Below are positions 1-6,951 of a DNA stretch of 10,572 bases, piece after piece. The position numbers and the translations under genes are program-made. A model generated the notes under the pieces. That model saw only the letters and a program-made list of their open reading frames with translations, searched no databases and was not told the DNA's origin. This DNA is from Chloroflexota bacterium (GTDB lineage: Bacteria > Chloroflexota > Dehalococcoidia > SZUA-161): positions 1 to 10,572 of the forward strand of contig QIGA01000243.1 in NCBI GenBank assembly GCA_003229915.1, given 5' to 3'. The stretch's first letter is position 1, and every line of letters begins with the position of its first letter.

Positions 1-1
1 T

Positions 2-58
2 TTTAGATTGATGGACATTCGTAAAGGGAAGTTTGACACAGAGTTAGAACACCACTAG
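2..58 (+). CDS. Probable 3' end of an upstream gene (partial)
   Basis: One + strand frame is open from the window edge to a TAG at 56-58 and would encode 18 residues ending in ...KFDTELEHH. The other two + frames hit stops within the first few codons. The charged tail is compatible with a protein C-terminus, and a strong stem-loop begins five bases after the stop, as expected at a gene end. The piece is too short to name. M16 peptidase genes of this type often follow pnp (polynucleotide phosphorylase), but nothing in these 18 residues proves that. An open run of this length can also occur by chance. Confidence 0.4.
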   Translation, partial: FRLMDIRKGKFDTELEHH

Positions 59-61
59 AAT
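33..61 (+). promoter_or_regulatory. Sigma-70-type promoter ahead of the M16 peptidase gene
   Basis: A perfect -35 TTGACA (33-38) is separated by 17 bp from a -10 TAGAAT (56-61, five of six matches). Transcription should start near base 67-69, about 45 bases before the peptidase ATG. The promoter sits inside the presumed tail of the upstream gene, with the TAG stop forming part of the -10 box. The call rests on motif match and spacing only. Confidence 0.6.
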
Positions 62-63
62 GA

Positions 64-93
64 AGCAAATGGGGCTCCAAAGCCCCATTTGCT
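64..93 (+). terminator. 13-bp perfect stem-loop between upstream gene and M16 gene
   Basis: The arms AGCAAATGGGGCT (64-76) and AGCCCCATTTGCT (81-93) are exact reverse complements around a 4-base loop. Only a short CTCTTT tract follows, so as an intrinsic terminator of the upstream gene the U-run is poor. Because the predicted start of the M16 transcript falls at about base 68, part of the same hairpin would also form the extreme 5' end of that mRNA, where it could act as a stabiliser. The structure is certain; which role it plays is not. Confidence 0.55.
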
Positions 94-113
94 CTTTAGA
101 GGTAAGGTAAGTC

Positions 114-1379
114 ATGTATCAGAGGACAGTCTTAGACAACAGCCTGCGAATAGTTTCCAGCTCTATGCCCCATATCAGGTCGGTCTGCATCTGCATCTTT
201 ATCGGAGCTGGGTCAAGATATGAGGCAGCAGAACAAGCGGGATTGTCCCATTTCGTGGAGCATCTTTGCTTTAAGGGAACTGTGCGGCGCCCTACGGCAA
301 AGGAACTCTCTGAGACAATCGATGGGGTAGGAGGTATCATCAACGGGGGAACCGACAAAGAATTGACGGTTTATTGGGCCAAAGTAGCTCGGCCTCATTT
401 CCCGCTGGCTTTGGACTTACTTGTGGATATGCTTCGCAACTCTAAGTTCGATCCGGTGGATATAGAGAGCGAACGTAAGGTCATCATCGAGGAATTGAAC
501 ATGTGCCTGGATTCGCCCCAAAACCGTGTCGACATGCTGATTGATGAGGTGATATGGCCTGCTCAACCGCTGGGGCGTGATGTTGCAGGGAGCAAGGAGA
601 CTGTTGCCACCGTCGACCGCTCCATGATCCTCAACTACTTGTCCAACCTTTACCTGCCCAATAACACCGTGGTCGCTGTGGCAGGGGACATCAGCCACAA
701 CGAAGTAGTTGACTCAGTCATTGAGGTTCTAGGTGATTGGCATGATGGAGTGACGGCATCCTGGTCGCCTGCCGATAACGATCAGAACTCACCCCGTCTC
801 GTAACTGAGCAAAGAAAGACAGAGCAGGCACACCTCTGTCTGGCAGTGCGCGGCATACCTCATGACCACCCCGATCGCTTTGCGCTCGATCTACTTAACT
901 TGATACTGGGCGAGGGAATGAGCAGTCGTTTGTTCCTCGAAATCCGGGAACGACTGGGGCTCGCCTATGATGTTACTAGCCACATCAGCCATTTCCATGA
1001 TTCAGGCGCGGTCAATGTCTGCGCCGGGGTCGATCCGAAGAGGGTTGAGGATGCGATCGAAGCCATCCTGCGGGAGTTGGTCAAGCTCAGAGAAGATCAG
1101 GTCCCCGAGGCTGAGATCACCAAGGCCAAGGAACTGGGGAAGGGTCGATTAATGCTGCGCATGGAAGATACACGCAGTGTGGCGGGTTGGATTGGGGGAC
1201 AGGAGCTGCTCACAGGACGTATTCGCACTGTGGACGAGGTAGTTTCGATCTTGGATGCCATCACCGCTGACGACTTGCAACGGATGGCACAAGAGTTATT
1301 CCAGACTAACAGACTTTGCTTAGCTTTGGTTGGGCCCTCTCGCAGAGAGAGACGTGTGGAAAGGCTGCTCAGGCTTTAG
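114..1379 (+). CDS. M16 family zinc metallopeptidase (insulinase / processing-peptidase type)
   Basis: This 421-residue protein is full length for a bacterial M16B peptidase related to mitochondrial processing peptidase. These are cytoplasmic clam-shell enzymes that cleave small unfolded peptides or presequence-like segments. The inverted zinc motif HxxEH is intact as H46-F-V-E49-H50. The third ligand is probably E127 in the VIIEELNM segment about 77 residues later. The NGGTDKELTVYW stretch (about 77-88) matches the conserved strand beside the active site. The C-terminal half carries the family's RxxLGLAYDV motif (about 281-290), which positions substrate, so the protein looks catalytically competent rather than a dead partner. 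There is no signal peptide. The ATG at 114 is supported by AAGG/GAGG elements 6-10 bases upstream. It is transcribed away from the left edge and converges on the next gene. The physiological substrate cannot be read from the sequence. Confidence 0.93.
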   Translation: MYQRTVLDNSLRIVSSSMPHIRSVCICIFIGAGSRYEAAEQAGLSHFVEHLCFKGTVRRPTAKELSETIDGVGGIINGGTDKELTVYWAKVARPHFPLALDLLVDMLRNSKFDPVDIESERKVIIEELNMCLDSPQNRVDMLIDEVIWPAQPLGRDVAGSKETVATVDRSMILNYLSNLYLPNNTVVAVAGDISHNEVVDSVIEVLGDWHDGVTASWSPADNDQNSPRLVTEQRKTEQAHLCLAVRGIPHDHPDRFALDLLNLILGEGMSSRLFLEIRERLGLAYDVTSHISHFHDSGAVNVCAGVDPKRVEDAIEAILRELVKLREDQVPEAEITKAKELGKGRLMLRMEDTRSVAGWIGGQELLTGRIRTVDEVVSILDAITADDLQRMAQELFQTNRLCLALVGPSRRERRVERLLRL

Positions 1380-1423
1380 TGCTGCTGGGTATGAATAGTC
1401 CTCGATAGAAAACCTCGCTAAAT

Positions 1424-3649
1424 TTAGAGCGGTGGGATAATGACCTCGACCCCTGCCTCGTTATCGCTTATCTCGAATCGGGTCTCCTCATCATAGGGAC
1501 GACGGTCAAAGTGAAGTTTAAGCGTCTTTTTCCCTATGCGCAGGTGCTGAACGGAGGCGCTCTGGAGCCAATCGGGTAGCCTGGGGCTTAGGTAAATGCG
1601 TTTAGCGGCAGCGTCCACTTGAAGACCGAGCAGAGACTGAAAGAGTAAGAAGGCACTGCCCGCCGCATAGGCTTGGGGGCTGCAACTAGCAGGGTACTCT
1701 GCGGGAATAGAGTACGCCTCTCTGTTGCGATGGAATCCCCCAAACAACTCGGGTAACCGGTTGTAGGCGAAGAATGCGCTGGCATCGAAGATTTGAGACG
1801 TTATTTCCTCGGCCTCCCAATGGTAGCCATAGCGTTTCATACCCGCAACAATTAGCGAGTTATCATGCGGCCAGACACTTCCATGACGATAGCTCATGGG
1901 GTTATACCGGGGCGCCCTGCTGCTCAAGGTGCGGATTCCCCAGCCGCTGGCCATCTCCGAACTGCTCAGGCGTGTGATTACATATCTTGCTTTGTCCTCA
2001 TGTATAATGTCGCAGAAAAGACAGTGGCCGATGCTTGATGCTATATTTCTCACTGGTCTCTTCTGGGAATCGAGGGCCTGTGCGAAGTAACGCTGCTCTT
2101 CCAACCAAAAGTCGCGATTGAAGTTTTCCTTTAGAACTGATGCCCTCTGAGTCAAACTCTGGGCAAGTTCGGATGCTCCCTTTCTATCCAGCAGCTTTGC
2201 CATTTCCTGCATCGCCCTATAAGCGTAACCCTGGACCTCAGCCAGTGCTATGGGGGAGGGTACTGGTGTGCCATCAGGATAGAATACCACTCCTCGGCTA
2301 TCTCTCCACCCCTGTTGACCAACTCCGCCCGTTGAGCGGGTAAGGTATTCCAGGTAGCCGTCTCCCTCAATGTCCCCATATTGGGTGATCCAATCCAGAG
2401 CCATCTTGGCTGCAGGGAGTATTTCACCATAGAGCTCATCGTCGTCAAGCCACTTCATAGTCTCGGCGAAAAGGATGAGGAACAGAGGGGTTGCATCAAC
2501 ACTACCATAGTAGGCTGAGTGTGGTATCTCTCCCGCTCTCGCCAACTCCCCTCTACGCATCTCGTGGACAATTTTGCCAGGCTCCTCATCACGAGATGGA
2601 TCGATTTTAGTCCCCTGATGTCTGGCCAGATGGCGCAGGGTATCGACTGCTATTTGAGGGTTAAGCATCAGGGTTTGTAGCGAAGTAATTAGGCTCTGGG
2701 GCCCAAAGACACAGCTAAACCACGGCACCCCAGCGTCAGGTACCGGACCTTCGGGGGTTTGCTGCAGGAGCAACCGCAGGTCGAGAAGACTGCGTCGCAG
2801 AAGGCGATTGAACAACTCATTGTGGGTCTCTATCTTGGAGCAGTCATTGCACCAACTCTCAAAGCTCTTACATGATCCCGAAAGACCTTGTTCAAACGGC
2901 ACAACCTCAATTTCAGACGGACCTTCGACGGCGAGGACGTGGAAGGTCAGAGATAGTGGCTTTCTGGGTTCAAGGGTTAGATTCCAGGTCATCTTAGCGC
3001 TTGGAGGGCGAATCATGGCAGTGCTGATGACGTCGGTAGATTCAGGGAGAAAGGTACTCGGCCGCAGCCCTCGAAGCTGGCTGCGTGCCTCTGTTTCGAC
3101 AGTGGAGGGACTTGTGTCGAAAACGATCTTCGTTGCCCGTTCGATTCCGTCCAAGCCAGAATACCTGAAGGTGACATAGGAGTCGGTAACTACGGGTTCG
3201 GAGATAGTGCCTCGCTTCCCTCTCACAAAACCCCTTACCTCGAAGATATCAAGGAAGTCACTGCCCAGGAATAGTGAAAGGTCCAACTGGGCTGGAAATG
3301 CATTATAGTTGTACAAAGTGATGCGCTCATGAAGACCGTCTTTGAGGAAGCGGCTTCTTTCGATACCAACCGTGCGAGCGAGTATAGGAGTACCATCTCT
3401 GGCCTTGATTGTTGGGTTGGCGAGCTGGATATCGCAGACAGCGTTCTGGCGGCACGAAGAGGCTAGATGTCGCGGCTTATGTCCATTGATCGTAAGTTCG
3501 AGGATAGACAGGTAACGCGTATCACGGTAGTATAAGCCAAGGCGTCGTCTTGCCTCAGGTATGTCTCCCAACTCATCGCTGATCATCACCAGTTCATTTT
3601 CTTTAAGAACGCGCTGCTCCAATCCACCCTCCGTTATCGCATCACTCAT
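1424..3649 (-). CDS. Glycogen debranching-type (amylo-alpha-1,6-glucosidase family) protein, GDE_N_bis plus (alpha/alpha)6 barrel
   Basis: This 741-residue protein has the layout of bacterial 'glycogen debranching N-terminal domain' proteins. A beta-rich N-terminal domain (about 10-250) includes the family segment GLYYRDTRYLS (38-48). A helical glucosidase barrel (about 275-680) follows, with VFGPQSLITSLQTL (314-326), YYGSVDATPLF (380-390), GWRDSRG (447-453), MSYRHGSVWPHDNS (585-598), RLPELFGGF (631-639) and the closing CSPQAYAAGSAFLLFQSLLGL. D384, D450 and E636 are candidate catalytic or substrate-binding acids, by position only. Family members act on alpha-1,6 or related glucosidic bonds in glycogen-like or small glucoside substrates; the real substrate is unknown. 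No signal peptide is seen. No Shine-Dalgarno precedes the ATG at 3649. M22 is an alternative start but also lacks one and would trim conserved sequence little. The gene starts just past the groESL terminator, so it may rely on read-through or an unseen promoter. Confidence 0.85.
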   Translation of the reverse strand: MSDAITEGGLEQRVLKENELVMISDELGDIPEARRRLGLYYRDTRYLSILELTINGHKPRHLASSCRQNAVCDIQLANPTIKARDGTPILARTVGIERSRFLKDGLHERITLYNYNAFPAQLDLSLFLGSDFLDIFEVRGFVRGKRGTISEPVVTDSYVTFRYSGLDGIERATKIVFDTSPSTVETEARSQLRGLRPSTFLPESTDVISTAMIRPPSAKMTWNLTLEPRKPLSLTFHVLAVEGPSEIEVVPFEQGLSGSCKSFESWCNDCSKIETHNELFNRLLRRSLLDLRLLLQQTPEGPVPDAGVPWFSCVFGPQSLITSLQTLMLNPQIAVDTLRHLARHQGTKIDPSRDEEPGKIVHEMRRGELARAGEIPHSAYYGSVDATPLFLILFAETMKWLDDDELYGEILPAAKMALDWITQYGDIEGDGYLEYLTRSTGGVGQQGWRDSRGVVFYPDGTPVPSPIALAEVQGYAYRAMQEMAKLLDRKGASELAQSLTQRASVLKENFNRDFWLEEQRYFAQALDSQKRPVRNIASSIGHCLFCDIIHEDKARYVITRLSSSEMASGWGIRTLSSRAPRYNPMSYRHGSVWPHDNSLIVAGMKRYGYHWEAEEITSQIFDASAFFAYNRLPELFGGFHRNREAYSIPAEYPASCSPQAYAAGSAFLLFQSLLGLQVDAAAKRIYLSPRLPDWLQSASVQHLRIGKKTLKLHFDRRPYDEETRFEISDNEAGVEVIIPPL

Positions 3650-3669
3650 TGTACACTGGATTTACAACC

Positions 3670-3710
3670 AAAAAAAGATGTAGCTGCGGCATCAGCCGCA
3701 GCTACATCTT
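3670..3710 (-). terminator. Rho-independent terminator of the groES-groEL operon
   Basis: Exact 16-bp arms (3675-3690 and 3695-3710) enclose the 4-base loop at 3691-3694. Read on the - strand, the hairpin is followed by seven T residues (A-run 3670-3676 on +, the first two of which also pair at the stem base). It lies 59 bp beyond the groEL stop codon and 20 bp before the start of the debranching-type gene. Stem length, GC-rich core and U-run are all textbook. Confidence 0.95.
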
Positions 3711-3769
3711 CCTGATATGAGCTTCAATGGCACTCTGAGGTTGTACGAGTTGTGGGTTCTCTACCCCTC

Positions 3770-5389
3770 CTAGTACATCCCCTCCATTCCGCCACCTGGC
3801 ATTGGCGGCGCTTTCTCTTTTTCTGGAATGTCTGTGATCAGCGCTTCTGTGGTCAAGACCATGGCAGCGATGCTGGCAGCATTCTCCAACCCTGCACGAG
3901 TCACCTTGGCAGGATCGATAATACCGCGCTGCACCATATCGCCATATTCGCCCTTCTCGGCGTCATAGCCGATTATCTTCTTGCTCTTCCTCACGAAGTC
4001 AACGGCTACTGAACCCTCTTTACCGGCATTCGTCACAATCTGGCGCAGCGGATGTTCCAGGGCAAGTTTGACGATATTCACGCCAGTCGCTTCGTCCCCG
4101 CTGGCCTTGATTTTGTCCAGAGCTGGGATGATGTTGACGAGCGCAGTTCCACCACCAGGAACTATACCCTCTTCCACAGCGGCGCGAGTCGCAGAAAGGG
4201 CATCCTCAACCCTGTGCTTTTTCTCTTTCAGTTCGACCTCAGTGGCAGCGCCGACCTTGATGACGGCAACTCCTCCAGCCAGACGAGCCAATCGTTCCTG
4301 CAATTTCTCGCGATCGAAATCTGACGTGGTCTCATCGACCTGGGCCTTGATCTGCTTGATTCGTCCCTGGATGTCCTTGTCTGAACCCTTGCCCTCGATA
4401 ATGGTGGTATCATCCTTGTTGGCGCTCACCTTGCGGGCGCGCCCAAGGTCCTCGATGGTAGCCGAATCAAGCTTCCTGCCAATTTCCTCACTGATGACCG
4501 CGCCCCCAGTCAAGATGGCGATATCCTCAAGCATGGCCTTGCGCCTGTCGCCGAAACCCGGAGCCTTGACTGCGAGACAGTTTATAGTTCCTCTCAGCTT
4601 GTTCACTACTAGAGTGGCCAGAGCTTCTCCGTCCACATCCTCAGCGATGATGACGAGAGTCTTCGAGACCTGTAGCAACTTCTCCAGTAGGGGTAGTATG
4701 TCGGAGACGGCTGAGATTTTCTTGTCTGTGATCAGGATATATGGATCCTCAAGGGCGGTTTCCATACGCTCCGCATTGGTGATAAAGTAGGGGCTGATGT
4801 AGCCGCGGTCGAATTGCATCCCCTCCACATACTCTTCCTCGAACTTTATCCCCTTCGATTCCTCTACGGTGATCACACCATCTTTGCCTACCTTCTCCAT
4901 GACATTGGCAATGAGGTCTCCGATCTCCTTGTCAGCTGCCGAAATGGCTGCTACCTGAGATATCTGCTCCTTCCCCGTAACTGGGGTTGCCAGTTTGCTT
5001 AACTCCTTTACAGCCACACCTACAGCCTGCTCAATACCCCTTTTGAGAGCCATGGGATTTGCTCCTGCAGCTACGTTTTTCATCCCTTCATGTAGCATGG
5101 CTTGAGCAAGCACCACAGCCGTAGTGGTGCCATCCCCCGCGATGTCGTTGGTTTTGGTGGCTACCTCCTTTATCAACTGTGCGCCGATGTTCTCGTAGGG
5201 CTCTTCCAGGTCTATCTCCTTGGCAATGGTAACGCCATCGTTGGTAATGGTAGGCGGCCCCCATTTCTTGTCGAGGACTACATTGCGGCCTTTGGGCCCA
5301 AGTGTTATCTTCACTGCTTCTGCCAGGGAATCAATTCCCTTTTTCAACGAGCGCCTGGCGTCTTCATCGTATGATATTTGTTTGGCCAT
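3770..5389 (-). CDS. groEL: 60 kDa chaperonin GroEL
   Basis: This is the 539-residue group I chaperonin subunit, which forms the tetradecameric cytoplasmic double ring that folds proteins inside its cavity with ATP and GroES. Key motifs are intact: TLGPKGRN (29-36), DGVTIAKEI (51-59), the nucleotide-binding GDGTTT (85-90), the catalytic aspartate D396 within RVEDAL, and the signature AAVEEGIVPGGG (403-414). The C-terminus is a short GGM-type tail (PGGGMEGMY), shorter than the repeated GGM tail of E. coli. Length is normal and there is no frameshift. A GAGAGGGGAG ribosome-binding site (5395-5404) ends five bases before the ATG. It lies 40 bp behind groES with no promoter or terminator between them, so the two are cotranscribed from the CIRCE-controlled promoter and end at the 3670-3710 hairpin. 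Confidence 0.99.
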   Translation of the reverse strand: MAKQISYDEDARRSLKKGIDSLAEAVKITLGPKGRNVVLDKKWGPPTITNDGVTIAKEIDLEEPYENIGAQLIKEVATKTNDIAGDGTTTAVVLAQAMLHEGMKNVAAGANPMALKRGIEQAVGVAVKELSKLATPVTGKEQISQVAAISAADKEIGDLIANVMEKVGKDGVITVEESKGIKFEEEYVEGMQFDRGYISPYFITNAERMETALEDPYILITDKKISAVSDILPLLEKLLQVSKTLVIIAEDVDGEALATLVVNKLRGTINCLAVKAPGFGDRRKAMLEDIAILTGGAVISEEIGRKLDSATIEDLGRARKVSANKDDTTIIEGKGSDKDIQGRIKQIKAQVDETTSDFDREKLQERLARLAGGVAVIKVGAATEVELKEKKHRVEDALSATRAAVEEGIVPGGGTALVNIIPALDKIKASGDEATGVNIVKLALEHPLRQIVTNAGKEGSVAVDFVRKSKKIIGYDAEKGEYGDMVQRGIIDPAKVTRAGLENAASIAAMVLTTEALITDIPEKEKAPPMPGGGMEGMY

Positions 5390-5429
5390 TTATTCTCCCC
5401 TCTCTTTGGTTTATGTTAGGATAAGCCTC

Positions 5430-5726
5430 TTATTTGCTCGTCTTAGCCAGTATGTCACTTTCGCGTAGGATTAGATACTCCTGACCTTTATCCTTCCACT
5501 CGGTGCCTGCATACTTGGCGTAGATTACCTTATCGCCCTTCTTCACCTCCATCACGACCCGCTTCCCGTCATCTCCCAGCTTGCCGGGGCCGACAGCTAC
5601 GACCTCACCCTCTTGTGGTTTCTCCTTGGCGGTATCAGGCAGGACAATACCACCCTTTGTCACTTCCTCCTTGACGATCGGCTTTACAACGACCCGATCA
5701 GCCAATGGGTTCAGATTCATTGCCAT
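5430..5726 (-). CDS. groES: 10 kDa co-chaperonin GroES
   Basis: This 98-residue co-chaperonin forms the heptameric lid of the GroEL cage. The N-terminal strand (NPLADRVVVKPI), the mobile loop that docks on GroEL (KGGIVLPDTAKEKPQEG, about 24-40), the VVAVGPG turn and the C-terminal YLILRESDILA strand all match the family, and the length is standard. Translation from the ATG at 5726 is supported by AGGAG (5734-5738) seven bases upstream. The second in-frame Met two codons later is less well spaced. It is the first gene of a two-gene heat-shock operon, with an exact CIRCE element 50 bp upstream of the start codon, so HrcA repression is expected. No hrcA gene lies in this window. Confidence 0.99.
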   Translation of the reverse strand: MAMNLNPLADRVVVKPIVKEEVTKGGIVLPDTAKEKPQEGEVVAVGPGKLGDDGKRVVMEVKKGDKVIYAKYAGTEWKDKGQEYLILRESDILAKTSK

Positions 5727-5775
5727 GTCCCATCTCCTTTTCCTCAGTATTTAGTTTCCATTGCCAGACCTTGGA

Positions 5776-5802
5776 TTAGCACTCTCCAGTAGAGAGTGCT
5801 AA
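5776..5802 (-). promoter_or_regulatory. CIRCE operator (HrcA binding site) of groESL
   Basis: TTAGCACTC (5776-5784), nine bases, then GAGTGCTAA (5794-5802) is an exact match to the CIRCE consensus TTAGCACTC-N9-GAGTGCTAA, with both arms perfect. It lies immediately downstream of the predicted groES -10 box and covers the expected transcription start. In known systems HrcA bound here represses groESL until heat or misfolded protein titrates GroEL away from HrcA. The inverted repeat would also lie at the 5' end of the mRNA. Confidence 0.97.
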
Positions 5803-5805
5803 TTA

Positions 5806-5833
5806 AGTCTAAGATAACGTAGGAAGCCTTCAA
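5806..5833 (-). promoter_or_regulatory. Likely sigma-70 promoter of groES-groEL
   Basis: On the - strand, TTGAAG (5828-5833, four of six to -35) is followed after 16 bp by TAGACT (5806-5811, four of six to -10). This places transcription start inside CIRCE, the arrangement found in CIRCE-regulated operons. The boxes are individually moderate; the position relative to CIRCE raises confidence. Confidence 0.6.
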
Positions 5834-5853
5834 GCGCAAATCCATTGAAGGCT
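5825..5853. repeat. 9-bp perfect inverted repeat overlapping the groES -35 region
   Basis: AGCCTTCAA (5825-5833) and TTGAAGGCT (5845-5853) are exact reverse complements with an 11-base spacer. The left arm contains the predicted groES -35 hexamer. No T-run follows on either strand, so it is a poor terminator for etfB read-through; a second operator at the promoter is possible. It is distinct in sequence from CIRCE. Confidence 0.6.
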
Positions 5854-6048
5854 ATTTAGAAGAAGTAACAGTATTTAACAACTATCTACATCACCATACA
5901 CCCAGTTTTCGTGTGAAAGATACTGACACTATCGCATGTTTGCTTTTGACACATGTGTAATGCTGCAGAGGAGGAATCAAGGACGAGTCGCCTGTGACCG
6001 GTGATTAGCGGTGACTGCTGCCAGAATAGATTGCATCTGATGTTTTGC
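5854..6048. other. Non-coding region between etfB and the groES promoter
   Basis: About 195 bp without a supportable gene. Contents: a 10-bp perfect palindrome ACACATGTGT (5949-5958), a GAGGAGGAA purine tract on + (5968-5976) that is followed by no usable start and open frame, and near-repeats of GGTGA around 5999-6014. No rho-independent terminator for etfB is visible, so etf transcripts may run into groES or end by a Rho-dependent mechanism. Confidence 0.6.
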
Positions 6049-6915
6049 TTATCGTTCTTTCGAAATGATGCCGTTATCGATAAGGAATTGTATGATGTCA
6101 GCCGCCGCGGCGCTGGGCAACTTCTCGATTGCCTTTGAACTCTTCTGCTGCACCCCGCCTGATATGATCAGCTTCATTCTTTCGGCTGGTGATAGACTGC
6201 TGTCGATTGTAGCGGTTTTCTTCAGCCTTGGTTTTGGCTGCGAGATGTTCAAAAGTGCTAATGTTGGCTCAAGGCATCTCACATCTACACCCAATGACTG
6301 GGCATCGATTCTTGTGATAGCTTTCCTTAGCCCGGTCAATATCGTCCGAAGTTGTGGGTATATAGGGTTAGTCAAAACGCTGTCAATGGTGAACACAGCA
6401 GGCAATGGAGTCTCGACAATCTCTCGATCTCCGCCCTTGAGACGGCGATGAACAACCGCAGTATTAGTATCAGTAAAGACATCTATTCTGGTGACAGCCG
6501 TTACTAACGGTAAGTTTAGGTATTCCGCAATCCCTGCTCCCACAAAACCATTGCCTTCATCCATTGACTGATTGCCACACAGAATGAGGTCGTATTGGAG
6601 TCTGGCAGTTTGTCTTGCCAGAATAGAGGAGGTCGAATGTGCATCTATATTATCAAAAGCTTCATCACATAGATGTATTGCTTGATCAACCCCCATTTTC
6701 AGGCAACTTCTCAGAACCTTTTCCGCTCTAGGTGGCCCTAGAGTAATTGATATAACCTCTCCACCATTCTTTTCCCTGATCTTAATAGCTTCGCTAATAC
6801 TGATCTCGTCAATAGGGTCCATAATGTAATGGACATTCTCCAGAGTATTGGTTCGTACATCGAACTTAACGATCGTAGAGTCGGGAACTTGTTTGACACA
6901 GACGACAGTCCTCAT
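6049..6915 (-). CDS. etfB: Electron transfer flavoprotein beta subunit (EtfB/FixA family)
   Basis: This 288-residue protein is the small subunit of a soluble heterodimeric ETF, which carries electrons between flavin dehydrogenases and a quinone, ferredoxin or NADH-linked partner. The N-terminal VCVKQVPD (5-12), the MDPIDEISISEAIKIREK segment (32-49) and the nucleotide-site stretch CGNQSMDEGNGFVGAGIAEYLNLP (113-136) are typical, as is LPAVFTIDSVLTNPIYPQL (171-189). In the last segment the usual PRYPSL is PIYPQL. The C-terminal 60 residues are poorly conserved. It is slightly longer than the common 250-265 residues because of this tail (about 230-288). It starts 36 bp after etfA with only a weak GAG-type ribosome site, suggesting cotranscription and perhaps translational coupling. 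Sequence alone does not tell a bifurcating from a conventional ETF. Confidence 0.95.
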   Translation of the reverse strand: MRTVVCVKQVPDSTIVKFDVRTNTLENVHYIMDPIDEISISEAIKIREKNGGEVISITLGPPRAEKVLRSCLKMGVDQAIHLCDEAFDNIDAHSTSSILARQTARLQYDLILCGNQSMDEGNGFVGAGIAEYLNLPLVTAVTRIDVFTDTNTAVVHRRLKGGDREIVETPLPAVFTIDSVLTNPIYPQLRTILTGLRKAITRIDAQSLGVDVRCLEPTLALLNISQPKPRLKKTATIDSSLSPAERMKLIISGGVQQKSSKAIEKLPSAAAADIIQFLIDNGIISKER

Positions 6916-6951
6916 GTTGTTGCTCGAATCATAGCGTTGCTGCGGGCAGTT

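Noticed and set aside
1380..1436. Palindrome CTAAATTTAG (1418-1427) at the convergent gene ends as a terminator
   Set aside because: The dyad is AT-rich with no proper loop, and a GG separates it from a short T-run on the - strand. Too weak to call.
3981..4790. A 269-codon open frame on + opposite groEL
   Set aside because: It lies wholly antisense to a clear groEL. Its serine-rich, low-information protein is the usual shadow of a highly constrained gene, and no family is recognisable.
5941..5990. TTGACA (5946-5951) and a GAGGAGGAA tract on + suggesting a small gene
   Set aside because: The spacing gives no -10 box, and the purine tract is followed by no ATG and only a GTG whose frame stops within a few codons.
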